A DNA stretch of 36,624 bases from an uncultured Alistipes sp. (GTDB lineage: Bacteria; Bacteroidota; Bacteroidia; Bacteroidales; Rikenellaceae): the NCBI GenBank assembly GCA_900770635.1, contig CAAGLB010000079.1, forward strand, positions 1 to 36,624, in the 5' to 3' direction. Both the position numbers and the translations under genes were made by a program. Positions 9,090 to 17,520 of the stretch are shown here, in pieces. Below the pieces are notes generated by a model. That model ran no database searches. It was not told the origin of the DNA and worked only from the letters and a program-made list of their open reading frames with translations. Each line of letters starts with the position of its first letter. The stretch's first letter is position 1.

Positions 9090-9983
9090 CTATCGCTTCA
9101 CGATAAATGTGTTGGCCGAGCCGTTATTAACATAAGTAAAGAACTCCTCAGCAGGATCGCACTGCTCCTTTGAGAGTGTGAACGGCTCGCCAAAGTAGAT
9201 AGGACTCTTGTTGCCCTCGTCATCCTCAGCGATGCCAGCAAAGAAGAACCTATCCTCATCGTTCATAGAGTAGTACATATCCATAACCTCAACAGTGTCG
9301 GTAGGTTCGTAGAGCAACAAATCCTCGAGGAAGGCCTCCACGCTATACTCTGCTGTCATCCACTCCTCGTACCACCAGAAATAGACGTTGTCGGTAGGCA
9401 CAGAGGTCTTCATCTCGACAATAGCAACACACTCGCACTCAGCAAGCTGTCCCTCAAACGAAGGATCGAGTGCAACAATCTCACGTGAGTCGAAAAGCTT
9501 GACAAGATCGATGCTCTCGATCTTCACCTTGCACTCACCAGCCTCCGCTGAGGTGAAGTCGTAACGGAAGAGCTCTGAGGTTGGTGTATCCTTCTGGATG
9601 CCAAAGGCAAGCACCGTATAGCCCGTATTTGGACTTAGTGGCGTTAGCTCCTCGCTCCATACGCCGTCGAAGATAGCTGGATCGTAGCGCTCGATGATTG
9701 CCTGCATCATGGTAGCATCATCATCAACCACAGGCACCTGCTCGGTAGACAAGAATACACAAGCATAGCGATCTCTATCGTTCGAAGGAGTAATCGTGAG
9801 CATAGCCTTATAGGCCGTGATATCGGTGACCTCAATACTAAGAGTAAACTTATCGGGCTCGGGCTGTGGTTGTGGCTGAGGTGTAGGCTCTGGCTCAGGG
9901 GTGGGCACAACATTCAAAGGCTCGCAACCAACAACAAATATCACACTCATAAGGAGTGCAATGTGTAGTATAAACTGTTTCAT
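9090..9983 (-). CDS. Hypothetical lipoprotein with proline-rich linker (297 aa)
   Basis: The ATG at 9983 gives MKQFILHIALLMSVIFVVGC with the lipobox VVGC and lipidated Cys20; a TTG one codon earlier is less likely. A proline/glutamate/glutamine linker (PTPEPEPTPQPQPQPEP) follows at about 27-43. Then comes a fibronectin-III-like beta-sandwich start (FTLSIEVTDITAYKAMLTI...LSPNTGYTVLAFGIQ), an arrangement common in Bacteroidales surface lipoproteins. The remainder is acidic. It has its own promoter in the divergent region shared with the RelA/SpoT gene. The substrate or partner is unknown. Confidence 0.8.
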   Translation of the reverse strand: MKQFILHIALLMSVIFVVGCEPLNVVPTPEPEPTPQPQPQPEPDKFTLSIEVTDITAYKAMLTITPSNDRDRYACVFLSTEQVPVVDDDATMMQAIIERYDPAIFDGVWSEELTPLSPNTGYTVLAFGIQKDTPTSELFRYDFTSAEAGECKVKIESIDLVKLFDSREIVALDPSFEGQLAECECVAIVEMKTSVPTDNVYFWWYEEWMTAEYSVEAFLEDLLLYEPTDTVEVMDMYYSMNDEDRFFFAGIAEDDEGNKSPIYFGEPFTLSKEQCDPAEEFFTYVNNGSANTFIVKR

Positions 9984-10012
9984 CAAAAATATGTTTATAG
10001 GTTTTAATGGCG

Positions 10013-10044
10013 TAAAGTTACTAATAAAATCCCAATTTTGTCAA
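10013..10044 (-). promoter_or_regulatory. Promoter of the 9090-9983 lipoprotein gene
   Basis: On the minus strand, TTG (10042-10044), a 21-base spacer and TAACTTTA (10013-10020) form a near-consensus Bacteroidota promoter. The last base of the -7 box is A instead of G. Confidence 0.6.
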
Positions 10045-10084
10045 TATTTACGCTCCATTTAGAACAACGACACACTTTTTTTCG

Positions 10085-10092
10085 TATCTTTG
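10085..10092 (+). promoter_or_regulatory. -7 box (TATCTTTG) of the RelA/SpoT gene
   Basis: TATCTTTG fits TAnnTTTG exactly and lies 36 bases before the ATG at 10129. No clear TTTG was found at the -33 position, so the promoter may be weak or need help. Confidence 0.6.
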
Positions 10093-10128
10093 ACATCATA
10101 TGTGCTACATACCCAAACTTCTACGACT

Positions 10129-12000
10129 ATGGAGGAGATTTATAAAAATCGCATACACAACAGCATAGACACCCTTTTTGGCTACCTACGTGAGCGAGCA
10201 ACAGCCGAGGAGGTCGACCGAATATACCGAGCATACGAACTTGCATTCGAGGCCCACAAAGACCAAAAGCGCAAGAGTGGTGAGCCATTCATCATGCACC
10301 CCATTGCTGTGGCATCAATCGTTGCCCGTGAGCTCGAGCTCGGCGACAACCCCATAATCTCAGCATTTCTGCACGACGTGGTCGAAGATACCGACTACAC
10401 AGTCGAGGATATTCGTGAGCGTTTTGGCGACGACGTAGCCTTCCTCGTAGACACTGTCACCAAGCGCAAGAAGGATAGCTATCAGCACTCGAAGCAGGTG
10501 GACAACTACCGCCAAATATTGGAGTCGGTGCACTACGATATTCGTGCCCTGCTCATCAAGCTCGCCGACCGTCTGCACAACATGCGCACGCTCGACAGCA
10601 TGCGTGCCGACAAACAGATGAAGATTGCCGGCGAGACCGACTACTTCTACGCCCCACTTGCCAACCGCCTGGGTTTGTACCACATCAAGACCGAACTCGA
10701 AAACCTCTCGTTCCGCTATCGTTGTCCTCGTGACTATGCCGACGTTGAGCGCATGTTGGCTGAGGAGCGCACAGCAAATCGTCCTCGACTGGAACGATTC
10801 ACTGCGCTAATAGACAGCATACTACACGATGCTAACATCGACGCTCGCACCGAGATTCGCTATCGCAAACCATATAGCATCTGGCGCAAGATGCAGTCGA
10901 AGGGTTGCGACATAAAACATGTCGACGGCAAGCACTACATACGCATCATCTATCCTAACTCCACCGAGTTCAGCGAGAAGGCCATGAGCCTACTCATATA
11001 CTCATCGCTCACCGACCACTTCAAGGAGAAGCCAGGAAGCGTGGCCAACTACATAGATGCTCCAAAGGAGAATGGCTACCAGAGCTTCCACGTAAAGCTA
11101 CTCTCGGAGCAGGGAATATGGGAAGAGGTACACATATCCTCAGAGCGCATGGTGCGCAACTCACGCTTAGGCTGCGCTGCCGAGCGCACCGAGGGCAATG
11201 TTAAGGCATGGCTCGAGAAATTTAAGTCGATATTGCAGGATGTTGCCGATGACAGCCACGACATGGAGTTTATGGATGGCGTGACACTCACCTTCTACAA
11301 CGACGACATCATGGTGTTCACACCCAAGGGACGTGGCGTGATACTGCCTAAGGGAGCTACCGCCCTCGACTTTGCATTTGAGATACATAGCAAGGTTGGC
11401 GAGAAGGCTGTGTATGCACGCATCAACGGCAAGCTATCGTCGCTGCGCACAGTGCTGCAACGTGGTGACTGTGTGGAGATTGGCACTGCCGAGGATGCTA
11501 AGCCCGAACCCGACTGGATTGAGCATGTGTCGACATACCGTGCCAAGCGATATTTGCGTGGCTATTTTGCCAACCTCCCACGCCTCGAATACGAGCGTTG
11601 CGAGAAGTGCAACCCACTGCCTGGCGACGAGGTTATCGGCTTCAAGGCCAACGACGGATCTATCACCCTACATAAGCGTGACTGCCCTATGGCCATACGC
11701 CTTGCATCCCAACATGGCGACTCGATTCTGTCGCAAAGTTTCCCCGAGAACGAGGCCTTCTTATACCCTGTGCGCATACGCATCAAGGGTATTGATCGCT
11801 ACCACCTAATGAGCGACCTAATCGATTGTATTACAGATAAGTTACACCTGTCGATGTCGGCTCTCTCGACAGAGAATATCGACCGTATAGCGATATGCAC
11901 AATCGACTTTTCGGTACACTCGTTGCACGAGCTTCAGCAGGCCATCGACAGCATCTCACGCATCGATGGCATCGACGAGGTTATGCGCCTAAATTTTTAA
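10129..12000 (+). CDS. spoT: Long RelA/SpoT homologue, hydrolase-type (623 aa)
   Basis: The (p)ppGpp-metabolising enzyme of the stringent response. The ATG at 10129 is preferred to the in-frame TTG at 10090, which lies inside the -7 box. The HD hydrolase domain is complete: FIMHPIAVA (H57), HDVVEDT (H82-D83) and LIKLADRLHNMRTL. The synthetase domain keeps YSIWRKM (about 247) and NGYQSFH (about 313) but is eroded elsewhere. The usual DLLAxRI stretch reads GKHYIRI, the GRxK motif reads IRYR, and the VEIQIRT motif reads EEVHISS (about 331). TGS (FTPKG...LPKGATALDFAFEIHSKVG, about 398-455), the zinc-finger-like region (CEKCNPLPGDEVIGF to RDCP, about 490-530) and a C-terminal ACT domain follow. 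It is therefore probably a SpoT-like ppGpp hydrolase whose synthesis activity is lost or weak. That inference needs an alignment or assay. Confidence 0.9.
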   Translation: MEEIYKNRIHNSIDTLFGYLRERATAEEVDRIYRAYELAFEAHKDQKRKSGEPFIMHPIAVASIVARELELGDNPIISAFLHDVVEDTDYTVEDIRERFGDDVAFLVDTVTKRKKDSYQHSKQVDNYRQILESVHYDIRALLIKLADRLHNMRTLDSMRADKQMKIAGETDYFYAPLANRLGLYHIKTELENLSFRYRCPRDYADVERMLAEERTANRPRLERFTALIDSILHDANIDARTEIRYRKPYSIWRKMQSKGCDIKHVDGKHYIRIIYPNSTEFSEKAMSLLIYSSLTDHFKEKPGSVANYIDAPKENGYQSFHVKLLSEQGIWEEVHISSERMVRNSRLGCAAERTEGNVKAWLEKFKSILQDVADDSHDMEFMDGVTLTFYNDDIMVFTPKGRGVILPKGATALDFAFEIHSKVGEKAVYARINGKLSSLRTVLQRGDCVEIGTAEDAKPEPDWIEHVSTYRAKRYLRGYFANLPRLEYERCEKCNPLPGDEVIGFKANDGSITLHKRDCPMAIRLASQHGDSILSQSFPENEAFLYPVRIRIKGIDRYHLMSDLIDCITDKLHLSMSALSTENIDRIAICTIDFSVHSLHELQQAIDSISRIDGIDEVMRLNF

Positions 12001-12065
12001 GGCGAAAGCAAGGAATGTGAAGATGGGCTGTACTCGAAGTACTGCTCATTGTTGCCATTTTTTGT
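12001..12065 (+). terminator. Possible terminator of the spoT-like gene
   Basis: Directly after the stop, GGC..CAA..AATG (12001-12017) can pair imperfectly with CATTGTTGCC ahead of ATTTTTTG. An inner TACT-CGA-AGTA hairpin lies between them. The pairing is interrupted, so confidence is low. Confidence 0.35.
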
Positions 12066-12100
12066 TAGGGGCCGCAATCGACCTCTTATCACAGTCAAAT

Positions 12101-12230
12101 TATTTGGGGTTAGAAGGGGTTAGGCTTGGCCTATTGCAAAAGTGAGCACACGAGGATAGTACAAAACGTACAGCCTCGTGTGCTCAGCTTTTAGCAATGG
12201 CCCGAGAATAGCCCTTTATCACCCCAAATA
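12101..12230. repeat. 130-base long imperfect hairpin (inverted repeat)
   Basis: TATTTGGGGT (12101-12110) is the exact reverse complement of 12221-12230. Moving inwards, GGGTTA (12117-12122) pairs with TAGCCC (12209-12214), GGCC (12128-12131) with 12199-12202, ATTGC (12133-12137) with GCAAT (12194-12198), AAAAG (12138-12142) with CTTTT (12188-12192), and GAGCACACGAGG (12144-12155) with 12174-12185. The top is an 18-base loop holding GTAC/GTAC. About 40 base pairs in nested order, interrupted only by small bulges, is far beyond chance. It lies between the spoT-like gene and the SurA operon promoter and has no coding potential. It could be a structured RNA (for example 6S-like), a small non-autonomous (MITE-like) element with 10-base terminal inverted repeats, or a processing/termination structure. 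Confidence 0.8.
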
Positions 12231-12234
12231 CAAT

Positions 12235-12281
12235 AATCTTCTACGAAGATTCGTTTATTCTCCTAAAAAAGTGTATCTTTG
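12235..12281 (+). promoter_or_regulatory. Promoter of the SurA/OstA envelope operon, with upstream palindrome
   Basis: TATCTTTG at 12274-12281 is an exact -7 box, 11 bases before the ATG at 12293, so the mRNA leader would be very short. Only a poor match (TTCG, 12250-12253) stands at -33. A perfect 7-base palindrome AATCTTC-TAC-GAAGATT (12235-12251) sits at the upstream edge and could be a regulator site or the end of the preceding transcript. Confidence 0.6.
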
Positions 12282-12292
12282 CAGATTGAAAT

Positions 12293-13261
12293 ATGAAAAG
12301 AAGTAGTTACATAGTTTTGCTTATCGCCGCAACAATGTCTGTGGCGTGTGGTGGTGTCGACTCGTTTGGAGGTCGCAATAGTCAGAATCGTGTTGTTGCA
12401 TCAGTAGACGACAAGGAGCTGTTGCTCAAAGATATACTTGCCGACATGCCCGAGGGTTTGGTTGGTGCTGATAGCGCAACATTCTCGAAGATGTACATCG
12501 ATAACTGGATTCTCAACAACCTAAAACTAACACGTGCTGAGGAGGTGCTAACATCGCAGGGCGACATCAACCGTCTTGTCGAGGGCTACCGCCAGTCGCT
12601 CATCATGCGTCAGCTCGACCAGTATTATGTCGACAAGGATCTCGACACCGAAATCACCGAGCAGCAGATTAAGGCCCACTACCGCCAACATTCGCAGCAG
12701 TTTGTGCTCAACCACGACAAGGTGCGAGGTGTTGTAGTGCGCATACCCAAGGAGTTTCGCAACACGTCGACACTGCGCGAGGCGCTAAAAAATGCTTCGA
12801 AAGATGGCGTTCAGGAGGTTAAGGCACTTGTCGAGAAACACGACCTACAAATCTCAGACCTGACAACAGAGTGGGTTACCTTCTCCGACTTTTTGAGCTA
12901 TCTGCCTACGGTGCGCACACGCAACTACGACAACCTGCTCAGCAAAGGCAAGGTGCAGAGCATGCAGGCCGACGACATAATATTCTACTTCACCATCACC
13001 GAGGTGATAAACAAGGGAAGCATAGCTCCTATCGAGTGTGTCGAGGAGGATATTCGCAGAATGATATATGCGGAGCGCCGCAACGAGATAGTTGAGAAAT
13101 ACGAGGAGGAGCTCAGGTATGAGGCTATGCAGAACGACCGCATCGAGATTGACGATGCTCAGATGATGGATGCCATGAACACACGTCCGATAATCAACGA
13201 CAGCGGCGTTAAGGTTGACGAAGCCAAGGATGTTGCTAAGAACGAGGATGAAACGCTCTAA
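12293..13261 (+). CDS. SurA/PpiC-type periplasmic foldase-like lipoprotein (322 aa)
   Basis: Signal peptide with lipobox SVAC (Cys19), so it is anchored by lipid in the envelope. VVASVDDKELLLKDI at about 33-48 matches the start of the SurA-like N-terminal domain, followed by long helices. The central part (HYRQHSQQFVLNHDKVRGVVVRIP) resembles the entry to a parvulin domain, but I see no conserved parvulin active-site pattern, so it probably acts as a chaperone rather than an isomerase. The C-terminal 50 residues are charged and probably unstructured. It is the first gene of an operon with the SurA gene 55 bases downstream. Tandem SurA-like genes ahead of OstA are a familiar Bacteroidota arrangement. 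Confidence 0.8.
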   Translation: MKRSSYIVLLIAATMSVACGGVDSFGGRNSQNRVVASVDDKELLLKDILADMPEGLVGADSATFSKMYIDNWILNNLKLTRAEEVLTSQGDINRLVEGYRQSLIMRQLDQYYVDKDLDTEITEQQIKAHYRQHSQQFVLNHDKVRGVVVRIPKEFRNTSTLREALKNASKDGVQEVKALVEKHDLQISDLTTEWVTFSDFLSYLPTVRTRNYDNLLSKGKVQSMQADDIIFYFTITEVINKGSIAPIECVEEDIRRMIYAERRNEIVEKYEEELRYEAMQNDRIEIDDAQMMDAMNTRPIINDSGVKVDEAKDVAKNEDETL

Positions 13262-13316
13262 CCAAATCATCAGCACATAAACACATAGAAACAACTGACA
13301 TATAACAACATACACA

Positions 13317-14747
13317 ATGAAAATACTTCACAAAACAGTACTATCAATAGCTGCCGTAGCGCTTGCACTATCATCGTGCTACACTGCTTCGGCACAACGT
13401 CGTCAGGTTATGCTCGACAAGGTTGTTGCCGTAGTGGGCGGATCGTCGATACTCTACTCCGAGGTTAGCGAGTATGCCGAGGCTATCACCATGCAACGCC
13501 GACAGATGGGCTACACATCGGATCGTGATCCTATGCACGAGGCATTGGAGGCACTTCTCGAGCAGAAGTTGCTCTACAACCAGGCACTCCTGGACTCGGT
13601 GAGCATCAGCACAAGCGATGTTACCAACCGCATCGAGAGTTACCTACAACAGCTCATCGAGGAGGCTGGTGGCATCCAGGCGCTCGAGGCACGTGAGCAC
13701 ATGCCTGTGTTCAACTACCGCGAGATGCTACGCAATCGCTACGAGGAGCAAGCCTACGCCCAGGCTATGCAGGCAGAGATTATCGGCAAGGTGTCGATTG
13801 TTCCTGGCGAGGTTGAGCGCTTCTATCGCAACATCGACAAGGATAGTCTTCCGATGATCGGCGAGCAGTATGTATATGCTCAGATCACCAAGTTCCCAGC
13901 ATCGATGAAGGAGGCCAAGCAGCGTACCAAGGAGCGACTTCTCGACATGCGTCAGCGCATCGTCACAGGACAGACTAAGTTCGCAGTATTGGCACGCATG
14001 TACTCGGTAGATGGCTCGGCAATGTATGGTGGCGAGATGCAGCCAGCACCATCGTCGATGTACGTACGTCCCTTTGCCGAGGCACTCGAGAAGCTAAAGC
14101 CTGGCCAGGTATCCGAGATTGTCGAGACAGAGTTTGGATTCCACATCATCGAGCTTATAGACAAGCGTGGCGAGCTATATCACTGTCGCCACATATTGTT
14201 GCGCCCCACATACACCTACGAAGAGCTTATGCAGCCAGCCCACCAGCTCGACAGCATAGCACGTCTCATACGTCTTGACTCGTTGTCGTTTAGCGATGCA
14301 GCACTACGCTTCTCGGACGATGCATCGTCGAAGATGAATGGCGGCATAGTGTCGAACCACGATATATTGGCACGTCAGGGTGTCTACGATGGTGCACGAC
14401 TCACAGCAACACGCTTCCTTAAAGAGGACTTCGGTATGGATGGAGGTAAGGCCCTCGAGGATTACAATGCCTTGATGCGTCTTAAAGTTGGCGAGGTGTC
14501 TAACTCGTTCCAGACTTTCGACTTCAACGGCAACCAGATGAGTAAGATTGTAACCCTTGTTGAGATTATTCCACCACACATCGCCTCGCTCAAAGATGAC
14601 TATGTGCGCCTCGAGGAGATGGCACTAAGCCAGAAACGAGAGAGGTATTTCAAGGAGTGGCTCAACAAGAAGATTGAGTCGATGTACATATATATCGACC
14701 CTGAATGCCGCAAGTGGGAGTTCAGCAATAAGAATTGGATTAAGTAG
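13317..14747 (+). CDS. surA: SurA-type peptidyl-prolyl isomerase / outer-membrane-protein chaperone (476 aa)
   Basis: The N-terminal SurA domain begins LDKVVAVVGGSSILYSEV (about 33-50), as in SurA proteins that hold unfolded outer-membrane proteins in the periplasm. A first parvulin domain covers about 175-290 (EQYVYAQITKF, FAVLARMYSVDGSAMYGGEM, ETEFGFHIIELIDKRGE). A second, more divergent one starts at about 297 (YHCRHILLRP...DAALRFSDDASSKMNGGIV). The export signal is ambiguous: it has both a lipobox-like LSSC (Cys21) and a Sec site at ASA-Q. The length is typical of Bacteroidota SurA. The OstA-like gene starts 28 bases downstream, so folding and LPS-transport factors are made together. Confidence 0.9.
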   Translation: MKILHKTVLSIAAVALALSSCYTASAQRRQVMLDKVVAVVGGSSILYSEVSEYAEAITMQRRQMGYTSDRDPMHEALEALLEQKLLYNQALLDSVSISTSDVTNRIESYLQQLIEEAGGIQALEAREHMPVFNYREMLRNRYEEQAYAQAMQAEIIGKVSIVPGEVERFYRNIDKDSLPMIGEQYVYAQITKFPASMKEAKQRTKERLLDMRQRIVTGQTKFAVLARMYSVDGSAMYGGEMQPAPSSMYVRPFAEALEKLKPGQVSEIVETEFGFHIIELIDKRGELYHCRHILLRPTYTYEELMQPAHQLDSIARLIRLDSLSFSDAALRFSDDASSKMNGGIVSNHDILARQGVYDGARLTATRFLKEDFGMDGGKALEDYNALMRLKVGEVSNSFQTFDFNGNQMSKIVTLVEIIPPHIASLKDDYVRLEEMALSQKRERYFKEWLNKKIESMYIYIDPECRKWEFSNKNWIK

Positions 14748-14775
14748 TTGATAACACCAGCCCTAAGAGAGAATA

Positions 14776-17517
14776 ATGCGTCGTAAAAATATAACAACAC
14801 TCCTTGTCATGATGCTTGTTGCAGGAGCCTTCCTCTATGCAGCAAGCGGTAAGATGTTTGTGCGCTATGCCGTGATGCCCGAGCCCGTAGCAGAGGCAAC
14901 GACATCGGCAAAAAGTGTAGCACAATCGAAAAGTTCAGGCGACAAACGTATGGTCGACATGACTGCCGACGACAGCTACCTCATAGACAAGGGTGACTCG
15001 ACAATATTTATCCTCGTGGGCCACTTCGCAGCACACCACAATGGCGCAGTGATATTGGCCGATAGTGCTGTGCGCTACTCGAACCAGAGTTTCGAGTGCT
15101 TTGGCAATGTGCTCATTAACCAAAATAGCACATACATCTATGGCGAGCGTGCCGAGTACAACCGCAAAAACAACACCGCAAAGGTCTACTCACGAATTGT
15201 CAAGGTGGTGGACAAGGATGCTGTGATGTACACTTACAACTGTAAGTTCAACACTGCAAAGTCGTTAGGCGAGTTCAGCGGCGGCTGCTTCGTCGAGAAG
15301 GAGGACAACCTATTGGAGGCAGAGCGTGGCTTCTACAATACTAAGACTCACGAGCTCAAAGCCATAAACAGGGTGCAGATGCGTAACGAGGACTACGAAA
15401 TTTTGAGCGACTCGGTGATTTTCAACACACGTACCGAGGATGCCCAATACTTCACAAACACTCATATCTGGAACCGCAATGACGAGTATCTGAATACTCA
15501 GGCAGGTACATACACTAAAAAAACTGACCTACACCACCTCACACGCAGCTGCTACCTCTTGCAGCCCGAGCGTGAGATATGGAGCGACTCGTTGCTATAC
15601 TATCGCACCGATGGCCACATCATAGCCCGCCGCAACATTCAGGTTGATGACACCACACAGAAGATTCTTGGCTTTGCCGACTATGCCGAATGGTGGGACG
15701 AGCCAGGAAATGCGCTGTTTACACGTCGTCCATCGATGATCAACTACGATCCCGAGATGACCGACTCGGTATATCTATCAGCCGACACATTGTGGATGTA
15801 CACTATTCCTGTGCTTCCTCCACAGGAGCAGAGCGACTCGACAGCAACCGACACCGAAATCGCTGCAGAGAGCAGTATTGATGCTACGGAGGATAGCGAG
15901 GAGCTTGCTCCAGCGAACAAAGAGGAGGATAAGGGCAGAGGCAACAAGCGAGATCAGGACAAGAAGAACCAAGCGAAGGACGAGGGCAAGAAGCGTGATG
16001 AGGCATCGAAAGATGGCAAGGGAGGCCGAAAGAGTGGCAACGATAAGCGTGCAGAGCAAAAGATAGAGGAGCGAGCTGAGGCTAAGCAAGAGCAGAAGGC
16101 CGAGCCACAGCGAAATGAGCGCAGCGAGCAGACACAGCCCACATTAGAGCAGGAGGCAACGATGGAGCAGGAGGCAGCTGACAGTATGTCGATGACAGAT
16201 GATATTGAGGAGCAAGTTGTAGAGAGCCTCGCACAAACCGACAGCATAGCACCCGTCGACACGTTGCAGAGCGATAGCACGAAGTACACGCCTAAGCAGC
16301 TACGCCGCCGTGCTAAGATGCAGCGTAGGGCTGTGCGTGACTCAATCAAGGCACGTGAGCGAGCGATACGTGACTCACTCGACTCGCTAAAACAGATTGA
16401 GCTCGACTCGATACAGCACATTCGTGACTCGATACTTAAAATAAAGCTCGACACGCTAATTGCGCAGCGCATCGAGCGTAGCTCACGTCTTGCCGACCAG
16501 GAGAAGGAGCGTATCGAGCGCATAAAGATTAAGGCCGAGATGCGTCGCCGACAGAAGATCGACAAGGCCAAGGCACGAGCTCTAAAGCGTGGCAAGGAGT
16601 ACACAGGCGAGGACTACGATCCTAATGATACCCTATTTAAGGATATTGTTTCCCCATCACGCAACAGTCAGATGGGACAAGCCGATTCGGAGGCTGGCCA
16701 GCGTGACTCGATGCAGCGTGATACAACAGCCGCTGAGCGACCATTCCCCGAGGATAGCGTCTACAAGATGATAAAGGCTTATCGCAATGTTAGGATGTTT
16801 AGGTCGGAGTCGCAGATGGTGTGCGACTCGCTCGTGACGCTCAACACCGACTCAATAATACGCATGTATCAGAGCCCTGTGATGTGGAACGACAATAATC
16901 AGATAACCTCGGATTCGGCAATGATTCACACTGTGCGCCAGAAGATTAGCAAGGCACAGTTTATGGGTACGCCAATCATGGGCATCGAGATTGACACGAC
17001 ATACTACAACCAGGTTAAGGGCAAGGAGATCATCGCCCTATTCAGCAATGGTCAGGTATATCGCAACGATGTGAAGGGCAATGCTCAGACAATCTACTAC
17101 CTTCAGGATGAGGGAGCTTCGGACGTTACCGGCTTGATGTACATCGAGAGCTCGGAGATATCGTTCTACCTCAGCGATGGCGAGATCGAGAGAATTGTCT
17201 ACAAGCAGAATCCCGAGTATGTGCTATACCCTATGAGCATGGTTCCCGAGAGTCAGGAGCGCATGCTTCAGGGCTTCGAGTGGCAAAACAACAGACGTCC
17301 TACACGTGACTCGATATGTTCACGACGAATACGTAGCACAAACCGAGCGAACATAGCCAAGATTAGCAAGCCTAAGTTCCCTATCACCGAGCGTATAAAC
17401 TACGACCGACGACGACTCACCGAGAACCGCATGTGGAAGGATCGACGTGATAGGCTGACACCAGATGTTATAGAGTGGCGTAACTCACGTCCTTCATACA
17501 AAAACCGACGCAGATAG
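14776..17517 (+). CDS. OstA/LptA-like organic-solvent-tolerance protein with large charged insertion (913 aa)
   Basis: The N-terminal signal or anchor is followed by an OstA/LptA beta-jellyroll at about 90-330 (VILADSAVRYSNQSFECFGNV, YIYGERAEYNRKNNTAKVY, EGFYNTKTHELKAI-like repeats). That fold shuttles lipopolysaccharide across the periplasm. A second OstA-like stretch lies at about 665-815 (SESQMVCDSLVTLNTDSI...PVMWNDNNQITSDSA). Between them, about 350-620, is a low-complexity region very rich in K, E, R, D and Q with RDSI/RDSL/LDSI heptad-like repeats, probably coiled-coil or disordered. The C-terminal 70 residues are strongly basic (RRPTRDS...YKNRRR). No LptD barrel is visible, so the partner barrel must be elsewhere. 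The next gene starts 3 bases after the stop. Confidence 0.85.
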   Translation: MRRKNITTLLVMMLVAGAFLYAASGKMFVRYAVMPEPVAEATTSAKSVAQSKSSGDKRMVDMTADDSYLIDKGDSTIFILVGHFAAHHNGAVILADSAVRYSNQSFECFGNVLINQNSTYIYGERAEYNRKNNTAKVYSRIVKVVDKDAVMYTYNCKFNTAKSLGEFSGGCFVEKEDNLLEAERGFYNTKTHELKAINRVQMRNEDYEILSDSVIFNTRTEDAQYFTNTHIWNRNDEYLNTQAGTYTKKTDLHHLTRSCYLLQPEREIWSDSLLYYRTDGHIIARRNIQVDDTTQKILGFADYAEWWDEPGNALFTRRPSMINYDPEMTDSVYLSADTLWMYTIPVLPPQEQSDSTATDTEIAAESSIDATEDSEELAPANKEEDKGRGNKRDQDKKNQAKDEGKKRDEASKDGKGGRKSGNDKRAEQKIEERAEAKQEQKAEPQRNERSEQTQPTLEQEATMEQEAADSMSMTDDIEEQVVESLAQTDSIAPVDTLQSDSTKYTPKQLRRRAKMQRRAVRDSIKARERAIRDSLDSLKQIELDSIQHIRDSILKIKLDTLIAQRIERSSRLADQEKERIERIKIKAEMRRRQKIDKAKARALKRGKEYTGEDYDPNDTLFKDIVSPSRNSQMGQADSEAGQRDSMQRDTTAAERPFPEDSVYKMIKAYRNVRMFRSESQMVCDSLVTLNTDSIIRMYQSPVMWNDNNQITSDSAMIHTVRQKISKAQFMGTPIMGIEIDTTYYNQVKGKEIIALFSNGQVYRNDVKGNAQTIYYLQDEGASDVTGLMYIESSEISFYLSDGEIERIVYKQNPEYVLYPMSMVPESQERMLQGFEWQNNRRPTRDSICSRRIRSTNRANIAKISKPKFPITERINYDRRRLTENRMWKDRRDRLTPDVIEWRNSRPSYKNRRR

Positions 17518-17520
17518 AGC

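Noticed and set aside
10090..10128. Upstream TTG start for the spoT-like gene
   Set aside because: The TTG falls inside the TATCTTTG -7 box and would not be in the mRNA; the ATG at 10129 begins the conserved sequence.
12235..12251. Small palindrome as an independent terminator or regulator gene site
   Set aside because: Only 7 bp with a 3-base loop and no T-run; noted within the promoter entry but not strong enough for its own call.
15690..16604. Antisense and alternative frames in the OstA-like gene's charged insertion
   Set aside because: The insertion is continuous in the OstA frame with recurring RDSI/LDSI units; the antisense serine/arginine-rich translations are artefacts of that repeat.
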